In this document: piece after piece, positions 7,665 to 16,113 of the stretch
How positions within the stretch are numbered: position 1 is the stretch's first letter
Layout: the number at the start of each line of letters is the position of its first letter
Assembly: GCA_035512775.1 (NCBI GenBank)
Contig: DATKDI010000083.1
Coordinates: 25,469-89,468 of the forward strand
Reading direction: 5' to 3'
DNA: 64,000 bases
Source of the DNA: JAJNBA01 sp035512775
GTDB lineage: Bacteria > Actinomycetota > UBA4738 > HRBIN12
Notes under the pieces: generated by a model
The model's database searches: none
Told to the model about the DNA's origin: nothing
Seen by the model: only the letters and a program-made list of their open reading frames with translations
Position numbers and translations under genes: made by a program

Positions 7665-8531
7665 ATGGCCGGGCTCGTCGAGTCCTTCACGCCCGAGCAG
7701 GTCGAGGCTTTCCACCGGGACGGCTTCCTCGTCGTGGAGGAGGGCTTGGTCTCCGACAAGGCGCGGGAGCTCCTCGCGGACCGATACCTGCGGTTGTTCG
7801 CCGGCGAGTACGAGACCGGGATCAAGCCGGACGAGGTCAACTGGGTCAAGGGGCGAGATCCCGAGGACCGGACGCGACAGCTTTGCAACGCCTGGCGCGC
7901 CGACACGGTGATCGCGGCCCAGGTGCTGTCGGCGAGGATCGGACGCCTCGCCGCCCAGCTGATGAGCTATCCGGGGGTACGGATCCTGCAGGACAACGTG
8001 CTGTGGAAGCCCCCGGGGACGAAGGCGATCGGGTTCCACCAGGACGGCTCGTACGCCGACTATCTGGTGCCCCCGGAGATGGTGACGTGCTGGATGTCGC
8101 TACACGAGACGCAGGCAGATGCAGGCCCGATCGCCTACGTGCGGGGCTCGAACCACTGGCCGTGGACCCCCCCGGAGCGCTCGCAGTTCCACGCGCCCGA
8201 GGACTGGCTCGAGGGCGTCCGGGCGGCGAAGCCGCCCGACGCCGAGATGGAGGTCGTGCCGGTCGTCGTGAAGCCCGGCGGCGGCGCCTTCCACCACGAC
8301 CTCACGTGGCACGGCTCCGAGCCGAACAGGAGCGGCACAGTGGCACGCATGGCGCTGGTGTCCCACATGCTTCCCTCCCACGCGCGTTTCCACCACCGCA
8401 ACGTCGACCTCATCTACTCGCGATACCGACGCCGCGGCGACCTCTCGATGGACGAGTCGTTCTTCCCGGTGATGTGGGACGAGACCGGCCATCGCACGGC
8501 CTGGCTCGCCGAGCTGCCCGATATCGACTAG
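7665..8531 (+). CDS. phytanoyl-CoA dioxygenase (PhyH) family Fe(II)/2-oxoglutarate oxygenase
   Basis: This 288-aa protein starts TPEQVEAFHRDGFLVVEEGL, the typical PhyH opening. The metal facial triad is visible as FHQDGSY (His and Asp) with a distal His in FHHDLTWHGSEPNRS; the following Arg region would bind 2-oxoglutarate. The family hydroxylates unactivated carbons of acyl-CoAs, small amines and ectoine-type solutes. Which one is used here cannot be told. It is the last gene of the ACAD/DUF1989-GcvT operon. Its stop (8529-8531) is one base from the stop of the convergent flavin reductase gene. Confidence 0.85.
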   Translation: MAGLVESFTPEQVEAFHRDGFLVVEEGLVSDKARELLADRYLRLFAGEYETGIKPDEVNWVKGRDPEDRTRQLCNAWRADTVIAAQVLSARIGRLAAQLMSYPGVRILQDNVLWKPPGTKAIGFHQDGSYADYLVPPEMVTCWMSLHETQADAGPIAYVRGSNHWPWTPPERSQFHAPEDWLEGVRAAKPPDAEMEVVPVVVKPGGGAFHHDLTWHGSEPNRSGTVARMALVSHMLPSHARFHHRNVDLIYSRYRRRGDLSMDESFFPVMWDETGHRTAWLAELPDID

Positions 8532-8532
8532 C

Positions 8533-9513
8533 TCAGTCGTCGCGGAATCGAGCGGCCAACGTCTCGAGCATGGCCCACGCGGCGCGGGGCTCCCGCGTCA
8601 GCGCTTCGCGGAGCACGTCCCGTGAGATGGCGAGGGCTCGCAACGGCGATGCTGCCACGACGTCGGCGCTGCGAGACCGGCCGTCGAACACCGCGATCTC
8701 CCCGAAGAACTCCCCGGCCCCGAACGTCGCGAGGGTGCTCCCGTTCCGCTCCACCCGAGCCTCCCCTTCGAGGATCACGAAGAGCTCTTCCCCGGTGTCG
8801 CCCTCTCGAACGACGAACCCCCCCGGCTCGAACGTCCGCTCGACTCCCTCGGCGGTGATCGTGGCCAGCATCTCGGGCGGAAGCGACGAGAACACGGGGG
8901 CACGCTCGAGGAGATGCTGATAACGGCCGCCCTGGAACAAGAGCGGCTGCCCTTCCCCGTAGCGCGCGTACTCGACCTGTCCCACGAACAACGAGTGGTC
9001 GCCGCCCCAGTTGGAGCGCACCACCCTGGCCACCAGATGCGCGAGCGCCCCGCGGACGAGCGGAGTCTCGTGCACCAGGTCGAACTCGACCTCCTCCGAC
9101 GCTTCGCCGGTGCGGCCCGCGAACCGATCGGAGAGCGCCCGTTGCTCGTCCGCGAGCACGCTGATCCCGTACCGCCTGCCTTCGTGGAGGAGCGCGTGCA
9201 TCTTCGCTCGACGGTCGACCGAGATCACGACGAGCGGGGGACGGAGCGAGACGGACATGAAAGCGTTGGCCGTCATACCGTGCACTTGCTCACCGTCTTG
9301 CGTGGTGATCACGGTGACGCCCGTGGCGAACATCCCCAGCGTGCGGCGGAACGCGGCCGCGGGATCCTGCCCCGGCTCGCCCGCGATCTCTAGCTTTTCC
9401 GCCTCGGGAGCGTCGTCCGGGAAGGTTTCGCCGATCCCTATGGGCGCGAATCCACCGTGGACCGGCAGGTCGAACTCGAGAGGCGGCACCCCACCGATCC
9501 GGCGCTCTGCCAC
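8533..9513 (-). CDS. flavin reductase - cyclic-nucleotide-binding domain fusion
   Basis: This is a 326-aa protein. After a 45-residue extension of unknown nature, residues 53-200 form a flavin reductase-like (split-barrel FMN) domain: FRRTLGMFATGVTVITT, then GMTANAFMSVSLRPPLVVIS, then GQVEYARYGEGQPLLFQGGRY. Residues 206-325 form a cNMP-binding domain with FGEIAVFDGRSRSADVVA in its phosphate-binding cassette. GTG at 9513 was chosen because GGAG precedes it by seven bases and the longer upstream frame overlaps the FAD oxidoreductase gene. Reductases of this class give FMNH2 to partner monooxygenases. A fused cNMP sensor is unusual. It is the last gene of the nine-gene minus-strand run. Confidence 0.85.
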   Translation of the reverse strand: MAERRIGGVPPLEFDLPVHGGFAPIGIGETFPDDAPEAEKLEIAGEPGQDPAAAFRRTLGMFATGVTVITTQDGEQVHGMTANAFMSVSLRPPLVVISVDRRAKMHALLHEGRRYGISVLADEQRALSDRFAGRTGEASEEVEFDLVHETPLVRGALAHLVARVVRSNWGGDHSLFVGQVEYARYGEGQPLLFQGGRYQHLLERAPVFSSLPPEMLATITAEGVERTFEPGGFVVREGDTGEELFVILEGEARVERNGSTLATFGAGEFFGEIAVFDGRSRSADVVAASPLRALAISRDVLREALTREPRAAWAMLETLAARFRDD

Positions 9514-9515
9514 CG

Positions 9516-10850
9516 CTAGCTCCAGGGATACGGCGAATGGCTGACGGGGTGCAGCCTGCCCTCCGCGAACCGGGAGAATCGGAACGGCTCGAGCAGGGAC
9601 TGCTGCTCCCCGAGGACCTCCTTCGCGACGAGGGCACCGACCCCGATCATCTTGTAGCCGTGGTTCGAGTCGGCGATCACGTATGCGTTCTCCACGAAGC
9701 GATCGAACACCGGGAAGCTGTCCGGCGTGAACGCGCCGATCCCTCCGGTGGGTGCCTTGCGATAGAGCGGCCGCTTGCCTTCGAAGCGCTTCTGACAGTG
9801 CGCGAGGGCGGAGGTCCACATCCGCTCGAACTCCGGCGTCACGAGGAACTCCGAGCTCTTCTCCCCATAAGGATCGACCGCGACGTCATCGGCCGGCTGC
9901 TCGACCACCCATGGCATCGCCCCGCCCTGGACGCCTCCGAAGTTGAAGTCGGGCTTGTAGTAGATCCCCCAGAGGTCCTCGCTCACCGTGGAGCCGTCCA
10001 TGTCGTCGAGCAGCGGTGCGTCGGTGTCGAGGTGGACGACGGGCGGCATGTTTCCCACGTTGTCCACGAGGTAGGTGGGGTCGACGCCGAGGGTTCCTTC
10101 CTGAAGGCACCAGTACGTCCACATGGGCCGCTCATACAACTTGCCGTCCCGGCCCTTCACGTCGACGACGCCGGGAAGGTCGAGCATGTGCCAGAAGTCC
10201 CGCACCCACGGACCGGCCGCCACGACGACCTGCTCACATGCGATGGTCCCTTGGTCGGTCTCCACGGCGGTGACGGCCCCGCCGTCGACCGAGAACCCGG
10301 TCACCGTGACCGGAGCATGGAGCTCGACGTCGAGCGCCTCGCTCTTCCCGCGGAGGCCACGCATCGAGGGCATGTTCTCGGCGTAGCCGCCCTTCTTCTC
10401 ATGGAGCACCACCGTGATGTTCTTCGCCTGCCAGTCCGAGAAGATCGACTCCATGTACGTTCGGCAATCATCCTCACCCTCGATCAGCTCGGACGCGTAC
10501 CCGATCGCCTTCTGCTCCTGGTGGATCTGAGCCACGTCGGCGCGCATCACCTCCGGCCCGATCTGGAGGTAGCCGATCGGGTGGTAGTGGAAGGCCTCCG
10601 GGTCCGAATCCCAGACCTGCACGGAATGCGCCATCAGCTCGCGCATCGCGGGCTGGAAGTAGTTGTTGCGGATCACGCCGCACGCGATGCCGGAGGGCCC
10701 CGCGCCGACGCCTTCCTTGTCGAGGATCACGATGTCGGCTCCGTTCCCGTCGTCCCGAGCCTCGAGCTCCTTGGCCAGATGCCATGCCGTGGACAGACCG
10801 TGGATCCCGGCCCCGATCACGACGTATCGAGCATGCTTCGGGAGCGTCAT
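9516..10850 (-). CDS. DAO/DadA-family FAD-dependent amine oxidoreductase (sarcosine oxidase beta-like)
   Basis: This 444-aa protein has the Rossmann FAD motif near the N-terminus (YVVIGAGIHGLSTAWHLA), an ILDKEGVGAGPSGIACGVIR block typical of the SoxB/DadA group, VVVAAGPWVRDF in the middle and a C-terminal GGIGAFTPDSFPVFD...NHGYKMIGVGALVAKEVLG. The family oxidises secondary or tertiary amines (sarcosine, dimethylglycine, gamma-glutamylputrescine, N-methylglutamate). A 97-base gap separates it from the amidotransferase gene upstream and holds a -10-like TAGAAT (10887-10892, minus strand), so it may have its own promoter. Its stop is two bases from the GTG of the flavin reductase. The exact amine is inferred, not shown. 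Confidence 0.85.
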   Translation of the reverse strand: MTLPKHARYVVIGAGIHGLSTAWHLAKELEARDDGNGADIVILDKEGVGAGPSGIACGVIRNNYFQPAMRELMAHSVQVWDSDPEAFHYHPIGYLQIGPEVMRADVAQIHQEQKAIGYASELIEGEDDCRTYMESIFSDWQAKNITVVLHEKKGGYAENMPSMRGLRGKSEALDVELHAPVTVTGFSVDGGAVTAVETDQGTIACEQVVVAAGPWVRDFWHMLDLPGVVDVKGRDGKLYERPMWTYWCLQEGTLGVDPTYLVDNVGNMPPVVHLDTDAPLLDDMDGSTVSEDLWGIYYKPDFNFGGVQGGAMPWVVEQPADDVAVDPYGEKSSEFLVTPEFERMWTSALAHCQKRFEGKRPLYRKAPTGGIGAFTPDSFPVFDRFVENAYVIADSNHGYKMIGVGALVAKEVLGEQQSLLEPFRFSRFAEGRLHPVSHSPYPWS

Positions 10851-10947
10851 CGAGACGGACCACCTTTCGAGCTCGGTTCCGGAAGGATTCTAGGGTCTCG
10901 CGGTGCACACGCTGCGACGGTGCGCGAAGGATCGGACACCGGATGAG

Positions 10948-11736
10948 TCAGGGAACCCGGACCTCCTCGCGTGCCTCCATCCGACGCCTGGCGTCATCGA
11001 CGAACGCTCGCCAGATGTCGAGCGACCGCTCGTCGTCCTGCCACTCTTCGTGAAGCTCCCACTGCACGCCCAGGACGAACGCCGCCGAACCCGGCATCTC
11101 CACAGCCTCGATCGTCCCGTGCGGCGCCCAGGCGACCGCTTCCAGGCCGGTACCCACATCCTTGACCGCCTGGTGATGGTAGCTGTCGACCTCGTAGCGC
11201 TCTCCCAGGTGAGAGGCGAGGAGCGACCCCGGCTTCACGTCGACGGGATGGCTTGGGTGCGGAGGACGCTCGGTCCCCTCGAGCGTTGCCGTGACCAAGG
11301 CCCGCCACTCGTCCCACTTGGCACCGGGATGATCCGCACCACCCTCCGGGAACTCCTCGAGGTCTCCGTGAAGCGTCCCACCGAGAGCGACGTTCAGGAT
11401 CTGGCAGCCCCTGCACACGCCCAGGACGGGCACCTCGTCCTCGACCGCGAGCAGCGCGTAGGAGATGTCGATCTCATCGAGGTGGGGTTGCCCGGGCAGA
11501 TGCTGCGGATGCGGGTCCTCACGACCGTACCGCCAGGCCTCGATGTCGCGTCCGCCGGCCAGGACCAGACCGTCGATCCGCTCGATCAGGTCGACCCGAT
11601 CCTCCTCCCGTTCGTAGTACGGGAGGAGGACGGGGAGGGCGCCCGCTGCGAGCAGCGGGCGCCCGTACCCGTATCCGTAGTAGTCGCCGTAGTCGGCGAA
11701 GCCTTCCGAGATCGCGACCAGCGGGCGGCGGATCAG
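10948..11736 (-). CDS. class I amidotransferase-fold gamma-glutamyl hydrolase (peptidase C26, PuuD-like)
   Basis: This protein has about 262 residues. The nucleophile elbow is VLGVCRGCQILNVALGGTLHGDL (Cys after VLGV), the catalytic His is in a C-terminal VDSYHHQAVKDVG region, and FVLGVQWELHEEW follows. These are features of peptidase C26 proteins such as gamma-glutamyl-GABA hydrolase, which cleave gamma-glutamyl amides. No ATG or GTG gives a sensible start. The best choice is a CTG at 11736 overlapping the upstream stop as CTGA with GTGGGGG about eight bases before it. Such a hydrolase fits an operon that makes gamma-glutamyl amides. Confidence 0.8.
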   Translation of the reverse strand: MIRRPLVAISEGFADYGDYYGYGYGRPLLAAGALPVLLPYYEREEDRVDLIERIDGLVLAGGRDIEAWRYGREDPHPQHLPGQPHLDEIDISYALLAVEDEVPVLGVCRGCQILNVALGGTLHGDLEEFPEGGADHPGAKWDEWRALVTATLEGTERPPHPSHPVDVKPGSLLASHLGERYEVDSYHHQAVKDVGTGLEAVAWAPHGTIEAVEMPGSAAFVLGVQWELHEEWQDDERSLDIWRAFVDDARRRMEAREEVRVP

Positions 11737-12446
11737 GTGCGAACCCCCACGGTCGTGTCGAACCAGGCCTCGAACATCCGCCTTCCGTGATCCATCAGCT
11801 CGCTCGCCCTGCCTTCGAACTCCTCGAGAAGCTGCGGCAGCGAACCAGGGCCGAGGACCCGGTCTGCGTACGCGCGGTAGGCAGGAACCCTGGACCACTC
11901 GTCGGCCATCGCCGGAGTGACTTCCAGGTGGAACTGGACGCCGTACGCGTTCCGAACGCGGAACGCCTGGTTCGGGTACGCGGCGGACGAGGCGAGGAGC
12001 GTGGCGTCATCCGGGAGGTCGAACGTGTCGCCGTGCCACTGCAGCGTGATCACCTCGAACGGGAGGAACCCGAGAACGGGATCCGCACGCCCATCATCCG
12101 TCAACGTCACAGGCAGTAGGCCAACCTCCGGCTCCGAGCCCGCATAGACCTTCGCTCCGAGGGATGACGCCAGGAGCTGCACCCCGAGACATGCGCCCCA
12201 CACTGGGACCCCATCCTGCACGGCAGACGCGATCAGGCGCTTCTCCTCCCGCAACCACGGGTGCTCATCCTCGTCGTTCACACTCATGGGACCGCCCATC
12301 GCGACGATCGCGTCGAACGATCGATCTGGGAGCGGCTGTCCTTCGTCCAGCTCCACCCGCGTGATCCGGGCGGCCCGGTCCCGGAGTACGTCTTCGTAGA
12401 CGCCGGGAGGCTCGCACGCGATGTGCTGCAGGACGAGGACGTCCAC
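11733..12446 (-). CDS. class I glutamine amidotransferase-like protein (GMP synthase amidotransferase type)
   Basis: This 237-aa single-domain protein has the class I triad: Cys in VWGACLGVQLLASSLG, His and Glu in YGVQFHLEVTPAM. It also has FDAIVAMGGPMSVNDEDEHPWL, which marks the group of stand-alone GMP-synthase-like amidotransferases. No ATP-pyrophosphatase domain follows, so it is not GuaA. In this operon it more likely hydrolyses a gamma-glutamyl amide or supplies ammonia. It overlaps the next gene by four bases and lies ten bases after the 144-aa protein. Confidence 0.8.
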   Translation of the reverse strand: MDVLVLQHIACEPPGVYEDVLRDRAARITRVELDEGQPLPDRSFDAIVAMGGPMSVNDEDEHPWLREEKRLIASAVQDGVPVWGACLGVQLLASSLGAKVYAGSEPEVGLLPVTLTDDGRADPVLGFLPFEVITLQWHGDTFDLPDDATLLASSAAYPNQAFRVRNAYGVQFHLEVTPAMADEWSRVPAYRAYADRVLGPGSLPQLLEEFEGRASELMDHGRRMFEAWFDTTVGVRT

Positions 12447-12455
12447 GCCGGTGGC

Positions 12456-12890
12456 TCAGTGACCGGCGGGCCGTTCCCAGCCCTCCATCACCGCCGGCTT
12501 CCAGTCCCCACCGACGATCTCCGAGCCTTCCACCCACGGCCCGAGCATCGGCTGCGGGAACTTCGCGTGCTTCGTCTTCAGCAGGATGCCGTACGAGTTC
12601 CCTTCGATCAGGTGCTTCATCAGCACCTTGCGGGCGAATTCGTCCTCGCGACCGGCGGGGATCTCGAAGTAGATCTTCAGGAATGAGTTCGAGTAGCGGT
12701 CGAACACCGCAGCTTCGCCGTCCTCCTGCAGCAGGGTGACGTCCTCGAGCCAATTCAGGTCCTCCCCCGGGGTCAGCGCGTCGAGGTCGATGTCCTCCAC
12801 GAGCGAGATGTCCTCCTGGTACGGGAACCGCCGGCCGGCGAGCTCCTCGGCGTCGATCCCGATCTTCGTCGACAGATGCGGCTCGTCCAT
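12456..12890 (-). CDS. uncharacterised 144-aa protein of the glx-like operon
   Basis: This is a soluble protein with a strongly acidic N-terminal half (EDISLVEDIDLDALTPGED) and a more structured C-terminal half with YSNSFLKIYFEIP, FARKVLMKHLIEGNSYGIL and GPWVEGSEIVGGDWKP. There is no signal, helix anchor or cofactor motif. It sits 10 bases after the FMN subunit of the glutamate-synthase-like enzyme and 9 before the amidotransferase, so it is clearly part of the operon. It could be a small extra subunit or a substrate-binding protein. I do not recognise its family. Confidence 0.7.
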   Translation of the reverse strand: MDEPHLSTKIGIDAEELAGRRFPYQEDISLVEDIDLDALTPGEDLNWLEDVTLLQEDGEAAVFDRYSNSFLKIYFEIPAGREDEFARKVLMKHLIEGNSYGILLKTKHAKFPQPMLGPWVEGSEIVGGDWKPAVMEGWERPAGH

Positions 12891-12900
12891 CGTTGCTCCT

Positions 12901-14307
12901 CTAGGTCGGGAACTGCCCGGTGTCGGCTAGGTACTTCTGCATCAGCGTCTTGATCTCGTCCAGCGTGCCTTGCTCGGTGACGCCCGGGATGTAGTCCGTG
13001 CCGGCGAGCGGCACTTTGGCCATCGCGGCGGCCTCGACCGTGAGCGCGCAGAGGTCTTCGGGCTCCAGCGAGTGCACGTCTGTCTTCCCGCAGGCTCGCG
13101 CGAGCATCTGGAGCTCCATGGTCATCGCCGTGAGCAGGTTGTACACGCGCGTCGCGGCCGAGTCCACCTCCAGGCGCTTCCGGAGCTCCGGGTCCTGTGT
13201 GGTGATCCCCACCGGGCACCGGCCCGTGTGGCAGTGGTAGCACTGCCCCGCGGGAACCCCGACCGTCCCCTCGTAGTCCGTGACGCCGGGGATCTCCTTG
13301 TTGCAGTTGAGGGCCATCAACGCGGCCGTCCCGATCGCAACGGCATCGGCACCGAGCGCGATGCACTTCGCCACGTCGGCGCCGTTGCGGATCCCCCCCG
13401 CGACGACCAGGTCGACGTCGTCCGCGAGCCCCACGTCCTCCAGGGCCCGGCGGGCCTCGGGGATCGCCGCCATCAGCGGGATCCCGGTCTCCTCGGTGGC
13501 GATGTGCGGGCCCGCCCCGGTCGATCCTTCGGCGCCGTCCAGGTAGATGATGTCCGGCCCGCACTTGGCGGCCATCCGCACGTCGTCGTAGACGCGGGCC
13601 GCTCCCAACTTCAGCTGGATGGGGATGCGGTAGTCGGTGGCCTCACGGACCTCCTGCACCTTCAGCGACAGGTCGTCGGGTCCGAGCCAATCCGGGTGTC
13701 TCGCCGGGGAGCGCTGGTCGATCCCGGCCGGCAGGGACCGCATCTCCGCGACCTGCTCGGTCACCTTCTGGCCCATCAGATGCCCGCCGAGGCCGACCTT
13801 GCATCCTTGCCCGATGAAGAACTCGCAGGCGTCGGCCAGCATCAGGTGATGGGGGTTGAAGCCGTACCGCGACTGGATGTTCTGGTAGTACCACTTCGTC
13901 GAGAGATCTCGCTCCGGCGGGATCATGCCTCCCTCGCCCGAGCAGGTCGCCGTCCCTGCCATCGACGCACCCTTCGCGAGCGCCATCTTCGCCTCCAGCG
14001 ACAGCGCACCGAACGACATGCCCGTGATGTAGATCGGGATCTCCAGCTCGATCGGGTACTTGGCGAAGCGGGCGCCGAGCACCGTGTTGGTCTCGCACTT
14101 CTCGCGGTAGCCCTCGATCACGAATCGCGTCAACGTGCCGGGCAGGAACATCAGCTGGTCCCAGTGCGGGATCGGCTTGAACATCGAGAACCCGCGCATG
14201 CGGTATCGCCCGAGCTCCGACTTCACGTGGATGTCGTTGATGACCTCCTCTGTGAAGATCGGACTCCGTCCGAGCACGTCCTTGCGGGACGAGACCTCTG
14301 CCATCAC
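12901..14307 (-). CDS. glxD: FMN/Fe-S subunit of a glutamate-synthase-like enzyme (GlxD / MgsC type)
   Basis: This 468-aa protein matches the central FMN-binding and Fe-S part of glutamate synthase as a separate polypeptide. It has IYITGMSFGALSLEAKMALAKG, TATCSGEGGMIPPE, QLKLGAARVYDDVRMAAK, VVAGGIRNGADVAKCIALGADAV and the Cys cluster CYHCHTGRCPVGI for a 3Fe-4S centre. In N-methylglutamate synthase this subunit condenses the transferred amino group with 2-oxoglutarate at FMN. Only the three-subunit organisation (amidotransferase, GXGXG, FMN) distinguishes it from true GltB, and all three are adjacent here. The real glutamate synthase role is less likely because GltD is absent. Confidence 0.9.
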   Translation of the reverse strand: MMAEVSSRKDVLGRSPIFTEEVINDIHVKSELGRYRMRGFSMFKPIPHWDQLMFLPGTLTRFVIEGYREKCETNTVLGARFAKYPIELEIPIYITGMSFGALSLEAKMALAKGASMAGTATCSGEGGMIPPERDLSTKWYYQNIQSRYGFNPHHLMLADACEFFIGQGCKVGLGGHLMGQKVTEQVAEMRSLPAGIDQRSPARHPDWLGPDDLSLKVQEVREATDYRIPIQLKLGAARVYDDVRMAAKCGPDIIYLDGAEGSTGAGPHIATEETGIPLMAAIPEARRALEDVGLADDVDLVVAGGIRNGADVAKCIALGADAVAIGTAALMALNCNKEIPGVTDYEGTVGVPAGQCYHCHTGRCPVGITTQDPELRKRLEVDSAATRVYNLLTAMTMELQMLARACGKTDVHSLEPEDLCALTVEAAAMAKVPLAGTDYIPGVTEQGTLDEIKTLMQKYLADTGQFPT

Positions 14308-14332
14308 GTCTCCCTCTTGGATCCCCGGCCGT

Positions 14333-15115
14333 TCAGATGACGTACTTCTTCTCGCTCGGCTCGAGGTTGTCGTAGTTGTAGAGCATCTTGCCGCAGACGA
14401 ACTTCTGGAGCGCAGGCGGACTCCCGAGTCCGTAGATGCGGAACTTCCGCTCGATCATCTCGGTGTCCGCGTCGGTCCATCCCCCTTCGACGCAGTCGAT
14501 CCCGAGCGACCTGACCTTCCCAGCCACGTAGATCGAACCCTCGTACATCGAGTCACCGAGCCCGGGCCCGACGTCGCCGAGGATGATCTGCCGGCCGCGC
14601 TGCATCATGAACGCGGTCATCGTCCCGGCGTCGCCGCCGACGATGATCGTTCCGCCCTTCTGGTCGATGCCGGTCCGGGCGCCGACGCTGCCCCTGATGA
14701 TGAGGTCTCCGCCGCGCATCGCCGCTCCGGTCAGGGATCCCGCGTTCTTCTCGATCACGACGACGCCGGACATCATGTTCTCACACGAGGACCAGCCGAC
14801 GCGGCCGGTCACGGTGATCTCGGGGCCGTCGTTGAGGCCGAGCCCGAAGTATCCGAGGGATCCTTCGAACCGGATCTTGCAGCGCTGCAGGATCCCGACG
14901 CCGATCGAGTGCTTCGCGCCGGGGTTCCGCACCGTGACGTCGCGAGCCCCTCGTTCATAGATCAGCCATCGGAGCTCGAGGTTGATCTGCCGGGTCGTGA
15001 GATCGGTCGCGTCGAAGCTGGCCGTCGCGCCGTCGACGTCCGAGACCTTGGGGATCTCGGCGTGGGGCTCCGCGAGCCCCCTGGCGTCGTAGGTGGTGCG
15101 TCTCAACCCGCTCAT
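14333..15115 (-). CDS. glxC: GXGXG subunit of a glutamate-synthase-like enzyme (GlxC / MgsB type)
   Basis: This 260-aa protein forms the right-handed beta-helix domain of glutamate synthases. Repeated Gly-rich turns are visible: GSLGYFGLGLNDGPEITVTG, SGVVVIEKNAGSLTGAAMRG, GGTIIVGGDAGTMTAFMMQR and DSMYEGSIYVAGKV. It is a structural element that links the amidotransferase and FMN subunits. The ATG at 15115 overlaps the upstream amidotransferase stop as ATGA, which rules out the longer frame. About 17 bases separate it from the FMN subunit gene. Confidence 0.88.
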   Translation of the reverse strand: MSGLRRTTYDARGLAEPHAEIPKVSDVDGATASFDATDLTTRQINLELRWLIYERGARDVTVRNPGAKHSIGVGILQRCKIRFEGSLGYFGLGLNDGPEITVTGRVGWSSCENMMSGVVVIEKNAGSLTGAAMRGGDLIIRGSVGARTGIDQKGGTIIVGGDAGTMTAFMMQRGRQIILGDVGPGLGDSMYEGSIYVAGKVRSLGIDCVEGGWTDADTEMIERKFRIYGLGSPPALQKFVCGKMLYNYDNLEPSEKKYVI

Positions 15116-16041
15116 CGTGTCCACACGAGCACCTGCCCCTCGTATGGGTCGGAGGTCTCGATCTCTCGGTTGAGCACCGCGCGGATCGCGATCTCCTCCG
15201 ACGCCATCGCGACGAGTCCGTCCGACTCGTAGAGGACGAGCGGCTTCGCAGCCATCTCGTCCTTCGCGACGCCGAGGGCGTCCTTCGTGACGGCCATGTA
15301 GGTGAAGACCCCGTCGAGATCCTCGAGGCTCTTGTGCATCGCGTCCTCGAGGGAACCGCCCTCGGACATCTTCTCGGCGAGGTACACCGCGATGATCTCC
15401 GAATCGCACTCCGACTGGAACCGTTCCCCGTTGGACTCGAGGCGCCTCTTCCATTGGAAGTAGTTCGTCAGCTGCCCGTTGTGCACGACGGCCACGTCGG
15501 AGAACGGATACGCCCAGTACGGATGCGCTCCCGAGATGTCCACGTCGGACTCCGTCGCCATGCGGACGTGCCCGATCGCGTGCGTGCCGGTGAACCCGCC
15601 GAGTCGGTAGAGATCCGAGACCTCCTGCGCGTTACCCAGGTCCTTCACGATCTCCAGGGAATGCCCCAGCGAGAGGACCTCGCAACCGGGGACATCTTCG
15701 AGGTAGTCGGCCAGGGCCTTCATGTCCCCGTCGTATCGGACGGTCGCCCGGTAGGCGTACTCCGTCTCGCTCTCGACCCGGTCGACCGAGGCGCCGATCT
15801 TGTGGAGGCGGGATTCCACCTCCTGTCGATTCCGGTCCAGGCGCTCCTTGAAGTCGAAATCCCGCGGGTCGTTGGCGTCGGCCAGCTTGAACCGGATGAC
15901 GACGAGATCGGAGGGTTCTCCGAAGAGAGCGTAACCCGACGAGTCGGGTCCCCGGTGCTTCATCGCCTGGAGCATCTGGGTCATCTCGGTCCCGACGTCA
16001 CCGGAGCCGTCGCGGTGGATGATGCCTGCGATACCGCACAT
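15112..16041 (-). CDS. glxB: class II glutamine amidotransferase subunit (GlxB / MgsA type)
   Basis: The chosen start gives MCGIAGIIHRDGSG, so Met removal exposes the N-terminal nucleophile Cys that defines class II (Ntn) amidotransferases. Other family marks are MKHRGPDSSGYALFG, THAIGHVRMATESDVDISGAHP and VVHNGQLTNYFQWKRRLE. The length of 309 aa fits the separate amidotransferase subunit of N-methylglutamate synthase and GlxB. It would release the amino or methylamino group from a gamma-glutamyl amide. It lies 73 bases after the glutamine-synthetase-like gene and overlaps the GXGXG gene as ATGA. Confidence 0.9.
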   Translation of the reverse strand: MCGIAGIIHRDGSGDVGTEMTQMLQAMKHRGPDSSGYALFGEPSDLVVIRFKLADANDPRDFDFKERLDRNRQEVESRLHKIGASVDRVESETEYAYRATVRYDGDMKALADYLEDVPGCEVLSLGHSLEIVKDLGNAQEVSDLYRLGGFTGTHAIGHVRMATESDVDISGAHPYWAYPFSDVAVVHNGQLTNYFQWKRRLESNGERFQSECDSEIIAVYLAEKMSEGGSLEDAMHKSLEDLDGVFTYMAVTKDALGVAKDEMAAKPLVLYESDGLVAMASEEIAIRAVLNREIETSDPYEGQVLVWTR

Positions 16042-16113
16042 GGGAAGAGGGTCGCTCCTTTCCTCGGCTCCTCGGCGAGCTCCTACGGCCACGCATCCTA
16101 CGGCCAAAACGTG

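Noticed and set aside
11733..12446. GuaA GMP synthase
   Set aside because: The ATP-pyrophosphatase and dimerisation domains are absent; the protein ends after the amidotransferase domain.
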